Origin: Diadophis punctatus similis
Lineage: Eukaryota > Chordata > Lepidosauria > Squamata > Dipsadidae
Assembly (NCBI GenBank): GCA_023053685.1
Contig: JALIGW010000028.1
Span: forward strand, 7,749,782-7,813,781
DNA length: 64,000 nt
Reading direction: 5' to 3'
In this document: in pieces, positions 35,752-50,014 of the stretch
How the letters are laid out: every line of letters begins with the position of its first letter
How positions within the stretch are numbered: position 1 is the first letter of the stretch
Notes under the pieces: model-generated
What the model was told of the DNA's origin: nothing
What the model saw: the letters and a program-made list of their open reading frames with translations, nothing else
Databases searched by the model: none
Translations under genes and position numbers: made by a program

Positions 35752-36045
35752 TTACATGAAATGTTCCCTTTCCATGTTAGAGTCTATCTCATCATTGCCA
35801 ACTATGGGCTTTTGGTTATCATGGTTATATATCTCTTCTTTTTTATAAGTGCCCTGGGTATCAGAACCTGGACAGTATGTTTTAGGATATGGTTCATTCT
35901 CTGCCTTTTTTCTTCTTATTGCCCCCATTCCTCTGATAAGGAAACCTTCCTCATTGAGCTGGAACTTTTGCACTGCAGTTTTTCTTCGGATGTTATAAAG
36001 ATCTGCCAGTTGTCGTAGCTCTTCTGGTAATTCCATAGAAGATAT
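35752..36045 (-). CDS. EXD1: EXD1 coding exon 11 (stop codon)
   Basis: 294 nt, residues 359-455 and TAA at 35754-35752. ISSMELPEELRQLADLYN, then RRKTAVQKFQLNEEGFLIRG and RRKKAENEPYPKTY, followed by a polar tail. Acceptor TCAG. No convincing AATAAA is seen between the stop and the transposon end at 35531, so the 3' end is not placed. Confidence 0.88.
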   Translation of the reverse strand: MSSMELPEELRQLADLYNIRRKTAVQKFQLNEEGFLIRGMGAIRRKKAENEPYPKTYCPGSDTQGTYKKEEIYNHDNQKPIVGNDEIDSNMEREHFM

Positions 36046-39000
36046 CTGATTAACACAAGAATACAAACAGATGAGAGCAGCACTTGATTATCATTATTTC
36101 TTTGAAGTGCTATGTTTTATTGATGAATGAGGTAAATATGAAGAATACAGCACTTTGCACTGAATTCAGAAGTTCCCTCATTTCTTTAAAGAAATTTTTA
36201 AATATTTTCTATAATGTTTGAAGAATATTTATATGTTTGAGGGGTGTGCAAGGTATTTGGCAAAGGTAATCGGCAAAGCTTGTTTAAAGCCCTATTTCAA
36301 AACATTAAATCAGCTCTGTTCTCTGAAAAACATCACACATGATTATTGGCATGTGTTTGGCCACACACAGCCAGGCTTTCCATCCTAGCATTAAAATGAA
36401 GTTTGTATGGATGCACATGTATAAGCAAAGTTCAAAGCTGCAGCTGTTTGCAGACTACCTGTTTTGAATCCTTTGTACACACTGAGTATTTACTGCATAT
36501 TTTCAATATGAAATTCACCAATATTCCCACAAATATTAAGCCACTGGTTGTTAGATACATTAAAATATCATCTGTTGCTTGTATGTATGCGGAGAGCTTA
36601 TGCACCAGAGACAAATTCCTTGTGTGTCCATTCACACTTGGCCAATAAAGAATTCTATTCTATTCTAAAACCAGGAGTTGTACCTGTTCCAATACCCTGT
36701 TTCCCCCAAAATAAGACATCCCCTGATAATAAACCCAATCAGGCTTTTGAGTGCATGGCAATAAGGCCAAGCGCTTATTTCAGGGTTCAAAAAAATATAA
36801 GATAGGGCCTTATTTTCGGGGAAACATGGTACTACTATTATTTTGATATGAGATGAACACTTACTTCCAGTTTTATTTGATATTTTAGATATTAACATTT
36901 GGCATCAATTTTTATTGATTTAACTTACTACATTATATTTACATGTAATGTAATAAAATATTACATTTTATTTAATGGCAATGAACTTTCTCTTTTGCTA
37001 ATGCCCTAAAAAGATATGTAATTAAATAAGAAATATAGATAAAACAAATATTCTTTTCACAATTAAATATAGTAGGAAGAATGAATGAACAATAAATTTT
37101 TAATGTACATGTTCTGCTAAATGAAAATTCTGAATTAATATGAATACTAACATCCAACTCAATAGGAACTTTGCGTCTTCTCTCTCAATAAAATGTAAAG
37201 CATGTAATGAAGTTTTGCAACTGCCATTCTTCCACATAATTAAAACAGAAGGACAGCAAAGGTTTTTTTTTTAAATCTTCACTTATGCAGGATTCAATGC
37301 CAATAAAGTACTTTAGTAGTTAGTAGCTAATAGCATTAATAAATTAGATGATCCTACCCAACAGTGTACAATTGAGATTGAATTTACCTTGATGCTCCCC
37401 AGGGGATCTGCAGATCCTTGCCGAAATGCATTCAAGTAACTATCCACTAATGTTGTTAAATCAGACATAATTTCACCAAGCAGCAGCAAACGGAGAGGGA
37501 GAAGATACACGGTTTCCAGAGCTAATATATTCAACAATACAGGGGGAAGGGGTCGCACAAACCAGACCTCAGGATCTTCCTATATGAAAAAGTACAAAAC
37601 AGTATTTTTGGGGTATTCCTCAAAACTGACTTTGTTAGTAGAATTGCAGGTATAGTCTAACACAGGGGTGTCAAACTCACGTCGTCGTTATGTGACATAT
37701 CAGGACTTCCCCCACCCCCTTTGCTAAACCAGGTGTGGGGTTTGACAGCTCTGGTCTAACAGCAAAGAACCATTTCATTTGGAAGGGCTACAAAATATTT
37801 CGCACATAAATTCTACCTTGTTATCTGCATCATCTAGCTCAGTACCAAATGAAAGAAAAATCATGGATTAGTATTTAGGATTAAGGATTTAGGATTAGTA
37901 TTAAATGTATGCTATTTTAGACATAATTTCTATTACAATTTTAAGAAGGTATAAAATAGATAATGGGCTACAAGCAGATCTGATTTCCTTCAACTGACAC
38001 CATGATGTCATCAGAACCATCTTACCTCCATTGCTTGCTGTTTGTATTCCAAAAAAGAAACGCATTTGTCAGGCAGCCTCAAATATCGCATTAAACACTC
38101 TTGTACAGTGCTGATCCTATGTGGAAGGTAGCCACCTGTTTCCACTGAGAACTGTAATACATCAGCAACCTATCAGAGAAAAAGTGAAAGGATCAATTAG
38201 TCACTTCTGTAGTTCACAAAAAGAAACTTGAATATAGGGGATTATTCTTCTGTCATTATCATTTTAATATTAATCCAGCAAATAGCTTTTTGTAGATTTA
38301 AGAATATTTTTCAGCAAATCAGTGATGTGTTATTAGGAAATAGAAAGGTAATAAAAGGCTGTTGGACGGCTGTAAATATCTTGACTGAGAAACTTAAGTT
38401 ATATGGAATGTTTTATGCATTATTAAGGACAGATACATTTCAGCTAAAACATTACTTTATGGAGTAGTATATTAAGATACTTCCCCTCAAATCTAGTTAC
38501 ATACAAGAGTATTTGACAAGCTACCTGTTGGGTTCTTGGATTGAAGAGGCTGGAGACAAGGAAGTGACTAACAGCTCTTTATTTAAGTGAAGTAGTAACC
38601 AGCAAAGAAACAGACCGGCAAGGCTCTCTTTAAATAGAGGGCTGCCGGCTGGGTTAACCAATCAGTGATCTTTATTTTCCCGCTCTGCAAAGCGGACCTT
38701 GGTGTAAGCAGTTAACTCAGATTCAAACCTTAATACATAACACTACCTGTGTATCAAAGACATTGGAGAGCACAATTCCATATTGGTGAGAAAGACAATC
38801 TGAGAGCCAACGACAATCATGGATAACCTAAGAAATATGAAGAAGCAGCAAGATCGTTTTGATCAAGGAATATAATAAAAGTAACACATTTTCTGGATTT
38901 AAAAAAAACACAATTTCATGTTTCCTTGCTATATGTTATTGGATATGTATTTCACATAGATACATACTTTCAAAATATTCTGGTCCTCCAGTATCATTTG

Positions 39001-42000
39001 TAGTCCATTCTTGAACACTTGAGCTCCCAAAACAAAAACGTCAAATAAGAAAACCTGACATTTTGTTGCAACCTATAGTAAATACATACAGAAAAGAACA
39101 AAATTATAGATCTGCTGTAATTCAAATATTGATACTACAATATGGTTAGAGTATCAATATATTTTTGACATCTTAATTCTAAAGATGTCACAGCAATATT
39201 TTTGTTTATTTCAATTGATGCATCTGATATGGGTAGCTTCTAACTAACACCTTCCATAATATCTTGATGATTCAAAGCAAATTACAACCCCAAATACCTA
39301 GTACTCTCTATAGCAGCGGTTCTCAACCTGGGGGTCGAACGACCCTTTCACAGGGGTTGGGAGACTTCGCCCGGACGATGCCATTTGGGTTCTTTTACCC
39401 TCTGCACATGCGCAGAATGCTTTGCGCATGCGCAAAGGGTAAAAGAACCCAAATGGCGGCGGCGGGGCAAGGGGCACGGTGAGTCGCAGTGAGGGCGTGG
39501 GGTGCGGCATTAAGAAGGTTGGGAACCACTGCTCTATAGAAATTGAGAATTCTGTGATGAGCACCAGATATAAAAACAGCAAAATACGGGATTGGGCGGC
39601 CTATAAGAGCGTCTAAATAAATAAATAAATAAATAAATAAAATATAAAATATAAAACAGCAAAAAGGAGGAATTACACTGAAAGGCAAAGATAGATTTTT
39701 TTATTCTTAAACTATTTTTGCTAATAGGAAAACTATCATATTCTTTTACATTTACATTCCAAACTATAAGGCATATTGTGTATTCTTACTTGTAACCAAG
39801 AAAGTTTTCCATGGCGACACAAATTGACACCCTCTGCTGCTATACTACATACAGTTTGATTTTTTATGTGCATCATCTAATAAGGAAACAAAAAATATAG
39901 CAGGATATGCAAGACATGTAAAACAACATGAAACTAGTTTTTGTATACAAAGTTAAACTGCATCATTAAATGTAGGAAGATACAGATTTGAAAAGCACAG
40001 TGTGTAACAATGTCATCTACATACCAGATCCATACCTTGGGTTATATGTGTGGGAGTGCTATAGATTCTAGGCAGATCGGTACATAGATGACATTCATGA
40101 AAACCAACTAGCAGTCGGAACACATGGTGAAAACCCCTTCATTTCAAACATATGGACAGACTTAATCATAATTTTAACTGGGAAATTGTGAGCATCCTAG
40201 ACCAAACCTAATCCAAAAATGCTAGAGAATTCCTGAAAGCCTGGCACTGAGACAAATCATCCATCAACAGGCACACAGAGATAAACAACATCTACATCCC
40301 ATTCAAAAGAGACAACCAAAAAGAAAACAAGACCACCAAAACACCTCACCAGCAATCAACACCCAGATTAGAGATTAACACCAAGATTAACACTAGACCA
40401 ACAATCAGGAAGTAAACAATGTCCCAATCAAGCTAACAGTAAACAACAGCCTAATCAAGAAACCACCTAGACTGCTCCCATCAACATTGACAAGGCAAGC
40501 CATTAGTATATAAAATGAGAGCAAATTTCACTCCTTTCTAGCACTGATAATGTTACCTAGTTTGGTATTAAATTGTCTGCAAGAAAACAACTAAGCTCAG
40601 AGCACACAGGACTTCACATACTATAAGCAATTAAAAAGTGTGCCATAAATAGTGCCCAAGGTCATCTTATATCCACTGGGTTTATTCTTAATTTAGCGCC
40701 ACAACTATGATAACCTTTTGGAGGTGAGGGGTATGGGGAAGAAAACTTTGATCCACTGAAGGATTATTCTGCTGGAAATGGAGAAATTGCAATATAGGGA
40801 AATTCAATACAGACTTTGCCACTGTTCAGGAAGATTCCATGACTCTTTGAAATAGTTGTTCAGTGTTACTGAGTCACACACTCAAAGCCTCACTCATGAA
40901 GTCTCACTCATACATAACAGCAGAAGAGTAATGGCTAGAAGGAGAGCATGCTGATTTCACCATTTCCAATGCATGCTCCCTAAGGTAGTTCTCCGGTCTC
41001 AAATGTGACTGACCAAAGGACAGCTGCATACCAAGCCCCAGATCAGGGCATCACTAGTACCTTAATGTAGGACTCAAGAGTGCAACTACTCTTCAATTTG
41101 CCCTGGTGGATACAGAGCTACACTTTTCACTTTAAAGCCATAAAGAAGGGTGGGGACTATGGGAGCAGACTATGCTTTAGCTGTGATGATACTCTGAAGT
41201 TAGGAATTCAGCTGCTCCTTAGCCTGCTCTGCCCAGAAACAGACCTGTTTCTTCTCAGCCAATGATTTATAGTGCCTGGTTAAACTGGCAAGCTGTGACC
41301 TATTTCTGGCACTCGCTTCCCTGCTATGTGTGCACTGAGTAAGAAATTTCCTATTCTCTTTGCTGCTGGCTAGATGGCAACTCCTTTTTCCTCCCTCCTC
41401 ATCTCCATCAGATCTTAATTTTAGATATCTGAAGGCACACTTCAGTTTTCTCTTGGTCTGCATCAAGTCTACCAAAGCATTTTATGAACAAGAAATCAAA
41501 ATTTCTATCGCAATACAATTTTCTGAGTAAGTGCCCCATTGTGCCTACCGTCCCTGTCCTTCTGTCCTATTGTCCAAATTTACCTATACATACTTTGCTT
41601 TTGTTTATGTTTATATCATACCTGTTATCTTGTACACGTGTTGACAAATAAAGATAAATAAATAAATAAATAAATTGTGGATCCTGATTAGGTGTTCTGG
41701 AGGAGAGAGAGGACTGGAATAATTTGGTTACCATATTTAGGCTCAAATATTCAAAACCATAAACAACTATGCTTCTCCATTAATTATAATGGAAAACTCT
41801 AAATTGGATTTTTTTTCTTTGTGAATTTTTTAATGTAAGAAATTTAGATTTTAAAACATCATAATGCTATTTTCTCCATGTTTTTATTTAAGATTTTGGT
41901 ATCAACATATAAAAGGGCTTCACCATTGCAGCTCTTGAACAAATCCTCTTGAGGTACTCAGGATGATTTAGCAAAATAATAAAAACACCCTTGAGAAGAA

Positions 42001-45000
42001 GCAACTACTTACAGCAGAACCAAATGTCTTCTGGAATTGATTAATAACAATATATTCTATGTCTTCCCCGCTATCTTCATCTGTAATAAAAAAATTAAAA
42101 CAACCTCTGAAAGTGTTAAATTTACCTGTAATCACTATATGATCTCCTAAAGTACTTTCTAATTATATATGATGCTTCTTTCTTTGCAAGAATAGATAAA
42201 CTAAGATTAATCAATCAAACCAATCAAGATAAAGCTGGTTTAGACAGTAAATGTGCTTTTTCAAAGCATCTTCACATATGATGCCTCAAAGACCAAATTA
42301 TTCAATTGGATTTCTGGTAAGCAGTATTTTACTAGCCACTTAACAAGATAAAGAATCCCTCAAGTTGAACCTCACTCCTAATATTGGTTTGCTTTATTCC
42401 ACAGCTGAATATTGTGCCAGCGTGTGGCTTAACAGCGTCCACACCCTAATGGTTGACATCCAACTCCACCAGACAATGTGTATCATCTCTGGAATGTTGT
42501 ATTCCACTCCTGTGCACTGGTTACCAGCACTCAGCAATATCATACCAGCTCCACATTAGAAGACAACAAGCTCTCCTTCGGCTCTGGTCAAGGATGCTGA
42601 ACAAGGCCCTCCTTATTCACCAGGACAATGCAGGGTTTATCTCAAGATTGAAATCCCATAGGCCAGCATAGAAAACAGCGATTCACTTAACATCTACCCA
42701 GTTTAACCCCAAGAATGCTTGGAGAAAGGAATGGTCCAAGCTAGCTTCTTGTGGCCTGATCATTAGTGATCTCTCAAGCTATCTGGTTTTGACCTGTCTC
42801 ACTCTTTCTGGACAAAATTGAACAGAATTAAGTGTGATACTGGAAGAAGTGCTTCTGCCCTATATCAGGAGGGATGGAAAGATTCCCCTTGTTTGTGGTG
42901 CTGATATGCATACTATTAAACATATTGTGCAATATTGCCCACGTGTGCATTCTCTGGTTCCCTAGAAGACCAGCACAAAGCAATGCTAGAGGCAGTCTGA
43001 ATAACTGAATTGGACATTCAGTTATGAGGCCACTGCCGTATTCCCATAGAACTGTGATGGCGAATCTATGGCATGCGTGCCACATGTGGCACGTGGAGCC
43101 ATATTGGAGGGCACACGAGGCGTTGTCCTATGTTAGCTCCAGCGCGCATCTGTGCACTGGCCAGCTGATTTTTCAGCCATTTTCGCTCTCCGCAGGCTTC
43201 AGGAAAGCCTCCTGAAGCTGGGGGACGGCGAAAAAACAGCCAAACAGGCCAACCAGAAGTTCATTTCCAAACTTCCGGTTGGCCCGTTTTCACTCTCCCC
43301 AAGCTTCAGGGACGCCTCCTGAAGCCAGGGGATGGCGAAAAACGGCCAAACCGGAAGTTCATTTTCAAACTTCCGGTTGGCCCGTTGGGCCATTTTCATT
43401 CTCCCCAGGCTTCAGGAGTCTGTTGTGAAGCCTGTGCACATGCGTGGGGGCAGCGGGGGGGGGAGTGTGAATGCACGGGGGTTTGTGTGCATGCGCGGGG
43501 GAAGGCCATGGGTGTGGGCACGTGCGCACTAACGCATGCGCACACACCCTTTTGGCATGTGAACCAAAAAAGGTTTGCCATCACTGCCATAGAAGTTTTG
43601 TATGTAATTATGTGGATTGTGTGTATGTTTACTTCTCTTTTGTCATGTTCTCATCATATGCTAAATAAATAAATGCTTCCTAATATAGAGTTTTTGTATA
43701 CAAAGATTCCATTTGACTCTATTATTCAATCCATACATCTATGAACGATTTTAATAAATATGTTTTGTTATTTGAGCTATTATGGGTGGTTGTACAGGAA
43801 CATGCCATATCTCTTTCTTCAGTTACAAATGGAGTTCTATGCTTATAAATAGCATTAAATATATCTTTGCTTTTTCCCATGTTTTTAAAAACTACTATTT
43901 TAGATTCCAATCCTATACTTAATTGTATATAGTGGAAGCCATGGTAGTTGAAAATAAATGTCCTCTTTTGCTCAGATGGATGTATTTTATACTAATATGA
44001 AGTTAATATTAGAGATATTTACTTATATATTCAATTTATATAATTGCCCATATTACATTCATGACTCTAGGAAGTTTACAAATAAAACATAAACATTACC
44101 AAAAAAATTAAAAAGCCATACAAACAATAAAAGCATATATACTACTAAAACAGTTTGTTTGTTTGCAACCTTCAATAAGCCCAAACTGAGTATCATTGTG
44201 CAGACATCTGAATCAAGGTAACTGTGATGACCCAGGGCACGGCACAGAGATAACACAAACAGCTGGCAGTTAAAACCGGCCCTTTTAGTGCTCCAAATCT
44301 CCCCCAAACAAACCTCAAACAGCCTCTGGTCGCAATTAGTCCAGCCCAGTGCTGTCTGCACCAAGGCTGCATGGCAATAAATCCCAAATTTATCTAGCAA
44401 AACAAGAACAAAGCAAGGAGTTCAGGAAGCAAAAGATACAGATAATCAATCCAGAATGACACACAGGAATGCAAGGATTCTTGGTAAGTTCAAACGGTCA
44501 GCACACAACACTCCAGGAACTCAGCGTTTGTTCTCAACAAATGCCCCTCCCCACAGCGTCTCCTTAAGTCTCATTCCCCAGGTCTTCCTGGTGAAGCTGG
44601 GCGAGACACTCTCCTCGTGAGTTGCCTCCTCTGTCTGAGCTGATCCCGCATCCTCTGCACTCTCCAAGCCCTTGCATCAGAAGGGGGTGGTTCATGCTCC
44701 TCGGCTGAGCTTTGTTCCTGCCTGCCTGCAGGCCTTGTTAATTCCGAACAGCCTGGCCTGGCCTGACTCTGCCCTTTCCCCGTTTCCTCCGAGGCCAACG
44801 GAGCTGCCCTCTCACTCACTGTCAATTCTTGTTCCAGCTCATCTTCCGCTGCAGAGTCAGACTCCGACAGAGGCATGACAGTAACTCAAATCCACTAATT
44901 TATAGAATGCATACTAAATCGGACTCAAGCCCATTATCTTATACAATGTGTTCAAAATCCAGGATTTATTACTTCTATGTAACTAAAATTTCAAGCATCT

Positions 45001-48000
45001 TCACACCAAGTTGTTGCCACAAGCAACAAGTTACAGTCATACAGTCATAAGTGGGAGGACATGGGTGATAGGAACAATGAGAAGACTAATAGTAATAGTA
45101 ATGCAGCCTTAGTGAATAGTTTGACAGTGGTGAGGGAATTATTTGTTTAGCAAAGTGATGGCATTTGGGGAAAAACTGTTCTTGTGTCTAGTTGTCTTGG
45201 TGTGCAGTGCTCTATAGCGTCGTTTTGAGGGTAGGAGTTGAAACAATTTATGTCCAGGATGCGAGGGGTCTGTAAATATTTTCACGGCTCTCTTTTTGAC
45301 TCGTGCAGTATACAGGTCCTCAATGGAAGGCAGGTTGGCAGTAATTGTTTTTTCTGCAGTTCTGATTATCCTCTGAAGTCTGTGTCTGTCTTGTTGGGTT
45401 GCAGAACCAAACCAGACAGTTATAGAGGTGCAGATGACAGACTCAATAATTCCTCTGTAGAACTGGATCAGCAGCTCCTTGGGCAGTTTGAGCTTCCTGA
45501 GTTGGCGCAGAAAAAACATTGTTTATTGTCCTTTTTTGAAGATGTTTTTGATGTTAGGTGACCATTTTAGGTCTTGAGATATGATAGAACCTAGAAATTT
45601 GAAGGTCTCTACTGTTGATACTGTGTTGTCTAGTATTGTAAGAGGTGGTAGAATGGGAGGGTTTCTCCTAAAGTCTACCACCATTTCTACGGTTTTGAGT
45701 GTGTTCAGTTCCAGATTGTTCCAGTCGCACCACGAGGCTAGTTGTTCAACCTCCCGTCTGTATGCGGTTTCATCGTTGTCTCGAATGAGACCAATCACTG
45801 TTGTATCATCAGTAGAGAGACAATAAGACAGTAGAACCTCATGTTGCTTTTCTGTTTTCTGTTGCAGCCCCTATGTTACAGTACAGACAACTTCCATCCT
45901 GAGGTCAATTCAGCAGCATTCCCAATAGCCCTCCAGAAGCTAGTAAAAATAAGAGTTTTTCAGCAAGTATTTGAGGAATGATACATATGTATTATCAGTA
46001 TTGATGAAACATATTATTAAGGTATTGCTGTTTTAGTTTAAATATTGGTTTATTATTGTAAACTTCTGGGAATCTGAGCACATTATTGCAGCATATGTAT
46101 CTATGTAAATATATGTATATGTGTAGATAAATAAGAATTCAAAAAATGTAAAACCCAATATGCCTTTTAGAAATATGTGAATGCAATGTATGTCTGTTGA
46201 AGAAAAAGATAGTTGAACCAATAGGTTATGAAAGATCATATTTGTGATATGACTAGGAAAAAAGAGGCCAAATATGTGCTAAATGGATACTTCTCCATTT
46301 TTCTGCTTTTTCTAGTTTCTTAGTTAACTTTTTCTAGGCATATTAAGCCTAAAGTAAAGTAAAGGCTTCCTTGAGTTGAAATCAACATTTGATGGCTATG
46401 TACTCTTATCAATGTGGTGCTTTCGGCGGCAATTCAAAAAAGGTTTACTCTTTCCCTTTTTCAGCTTCCCCATCTGCCCTGTAGCCTTGGGATTTCCTTG
46501 TGCTCTTTCATTGAATGAGACCAGATCTAAGCCAATTTAGTTGTGAGGACCAAGCCAGATTCAAAGAGCCTGAGACTTCATAGGCTACTACCATAATAGT
46601 TCACAAACATCAATTGTTCCTTCAACTGAAACATTGCTAGATTTCTTTTCTAATATCAACTTTTCTAATATTTGTAATACCATGTTTCCCCGAAAATAAG
46701 ATCCTGTCTTATATTTTTTTTGAACCCTGAAATAAGCGCTTGGCCTTATTGCCATGCACCCAAAAGCCCGATTGGGCTTATTATCAGGGGATGTCTTATT
46801 TTGGGGGAAACAGGGTACAATTAGCTAATCAAAGAGCTGTGTCCTTGAATCTCCAACGACTAGCTCTTAAGTAATGTTTGGAATAAAACCTGACACTAAC
46901 TTTTTTTCAAGATCAGCCAGGGTTGGCTAGATGTTGCTACCTATCGAGACATTTTAGTCCATCTAAAACTTAATATAACTGTTTCTTCCAGACAAATGTG
47001 AGGAAAACCTAATTTTTGTTATTTAGAGGTTTGCCACCAGATTTCAGTAATATGTGATCTTGGGTGGTTCTAGGGGTTTCTAAACACTAAGATGATAGTA
47101 GAAGAGGTATCAGCAAACTCCTCAGTGAACCATGATAAAGCCAAATTGATAAAACAAAGGTTATATCATCAGACAAATGCTGCCATTACATGTTTGTACC
47201 CCTACATTTGCATGTCATTGTCATCACACACATTTTATCATTTGCCATCCCATTCCGTGGATGTTCATGCACTGTGCAGGACATAAATGATTTGCAAATT
47301 AAGTACTGAAGTGAATTTTTGATAATTACCAGGAAATTTAAACTTAACATTACCCAAACAGAGTTGCTGGCTCACTGGGGAAACAACATTAGCTCTATGG
47401 GTGCTTTGATCCAGCAGTGATCCTTGGTCGATCTCAGATAACTTAGTAAGTGGAAATTCCCTGCAGAAGATATTATTTGAATTTTGTTTAATAAAAGTAA
47501 AATTGCTGACAGGATGCTGGTTACATTTTAGCCTACCGAAACAAAACTTACATACAGTAATGAGGTTTTTTTTGTCAAATATGCTTTTGGCTGCAGATGT
47601 TAACTGTTCTTTAAATCTTGCTTTATCAGCTAATTACTCAAATGTCATTCAAAAGAAAAAAAGGGGGCTTTAGCTTTAGCTGAATGCATTACCAAAGGCA
47701 AGCTCAATGATAAAGATTATGATAAGAAAGAACTTTAATGCATCAAATCAGGAAGCACCCGAGGCATGGCTAGCCAGTAATGCAGCAGAAAAGCTAGATC
47801 TAAGGAATTCAACCTTAGCATGTGTATAGACTTTGTCCCAAAGACAAAGGAATGTAAAATAAATAGCCTATAATTTTCTTATATCTCACAAAATTAAAAA
47901 AAACATAATATTTGGGAAGTAAATGGCAGTTTCAATGCAACCATCAGTTGAAAGTTGCCTACAATACCAAGTGTTCACAGTCACAGCCCCTCCTTCTCGG

Positions 48001-49932
48001 GAACAGCACTGCTCCAAAGGTTAGATTGGCTCCCATCCTATTGGTTTTTGTTTTTGTTTAGAAAGCTGCTGTATTTATTCTGCTATTTCATGAAGTCCTA
48101 GAAGTAGAGTTGTGATAAGGGGGACCCTTGTACTATCAATCAGTTTTAATCGGTGACCAGAAAATATATATTAAAAATAGCTAAAAAGAAAAAGCAATAA
48201 TATATAGACTTGTATCAACTGTTGCCTCATTTTCATCACAGTAAGACAAAAGTTAGCTACCATAGGGGTCATAAATAATTTCATATCTGTAAGAATTGGT
48301 TTACAGAATAATTATCCATCCTTCCTGGGTTGACCTGCCTGGGCACTGAAGGTTAAGATGTAATTATCCCAAATATTCCTATAGAAGCTGCAATATAGGA
48401 GTTCCCAATGAACCGCTTTTATCTCCACAGATCAGCATGGATGGGTAAGCTTCATTATAGGTAGTCCTTGACTTACATCCATAGATCAGAATTTCCATTG
48501 CTAAGCAAGGCAGTTGCTAAGTGAGCTGCACCTGACTTTACAACCTCTTTTTTTTGGCCAGTGTTGTTAAGTAAATCACTGCAGTTGTTAAGGGAGTCAT
48601 GCAGTCATTAAACGAATCTGTCTTGCCAGACTTTGCGTGTCGGAAGCTGGCTGGGAAGGTCATAAATGGCAATCACATGACCCTGGGATGTTGCAACTGT
48701 TGTAAATATGTGCCAACTGCCCGAATTTTGATCAAGTGACCAAGGGGATGCTGCGAGAGTCATAAAATGATGAGTAGTCATGAGTCACCTTTTTCCAGTG
48801 CCATTGTAACTTCAAACAGTCACTAAATGAATAGTGATAAGTCAAGGACTACCTATGGTGAGGTTTTATAATATTATCCTGCAATGTGAAGACCTTCCTG
48901 TTATGGCTTGATTTCTGTCGTTCCTCCCCAGTGGGAGCTAACAGTAAACAGCAGCCTAATCAAGGCACCACCAAGAACACTCCCACCAATGCTGACAGGG
49001 TGAGACTCTAGTACAGTGATGGCGAACCTTTTTTGGTTCGCGTGCCAAAAGGGGGGGGGGAATGCGGGGGATCACGTGTGTGCGTGCCCACACTCATAAT
49101 TCCATGCACCCCCGCACATGCATGCATGACCCACCTGCTCCCAGCATGCAATGGCACGCCCATTTTTCGCTCTCCCCAGGCTCCAGAGCCTTTCTAGGAA
49201 CCTGGGGAGGGCGAAAACGGCCTTCCTTACCCCCTCTGGAGGCTGGAAACAGCCTGTTTCCCAACTCCCAGTGGGCCCGGAAGGCCCGAAAATCAGCCGG
49301 CTGGTGCACACATGCACGCCGGACCTGAGCTCGCGTGCCCACCGATATGGCTCCGCGTGCCACTTGTGGCACCCGTGCCATAGGTTCGCCATCACGGCTC
49401 TAGTATATAAGAAGGGAGCAAATGCTACTCTTCTCTAGCACTGATGATGTTACTGAACTGGGTAACGAAATGTCTGCAAGATAACAACAAAGCTGAGAGA
49501 GCACCGAGGACCCCATAGTAAGATGGGTGTCTTCAACCAACGTTTGTGGATTCAATCATGATTAAGCAAAACTTGGCTTAACACAATGTCTGAATCTAGG
49601 TAGAATCTCTACTTTAGCTAATTAATATAATTCATTATAACAAATTTCTAACAAGGATATGGAAGAGATGAGATTTAAATAGGATGCTAGGAAATTGTCT
49701 GACTTCTTAGCCAGTAATTTACATAATTTTGGGGTGAGGACCTTGAAAGCACAACAATATGCACAGTCACCCGTATCTTATTGATATTAAAGTAAAGCAG
49801 GTTCATGACATATTTATAATATGATGGTATATAACAGCATTTCTTTGGCTGGAAATAATGGTATAGAACTTGAACACTAAATTGGAGAAGGCTATATTAT
49901 ATATTATAGATACGCATACTATATATACTATA

Positions 49933-50014
<82 letters not shown>

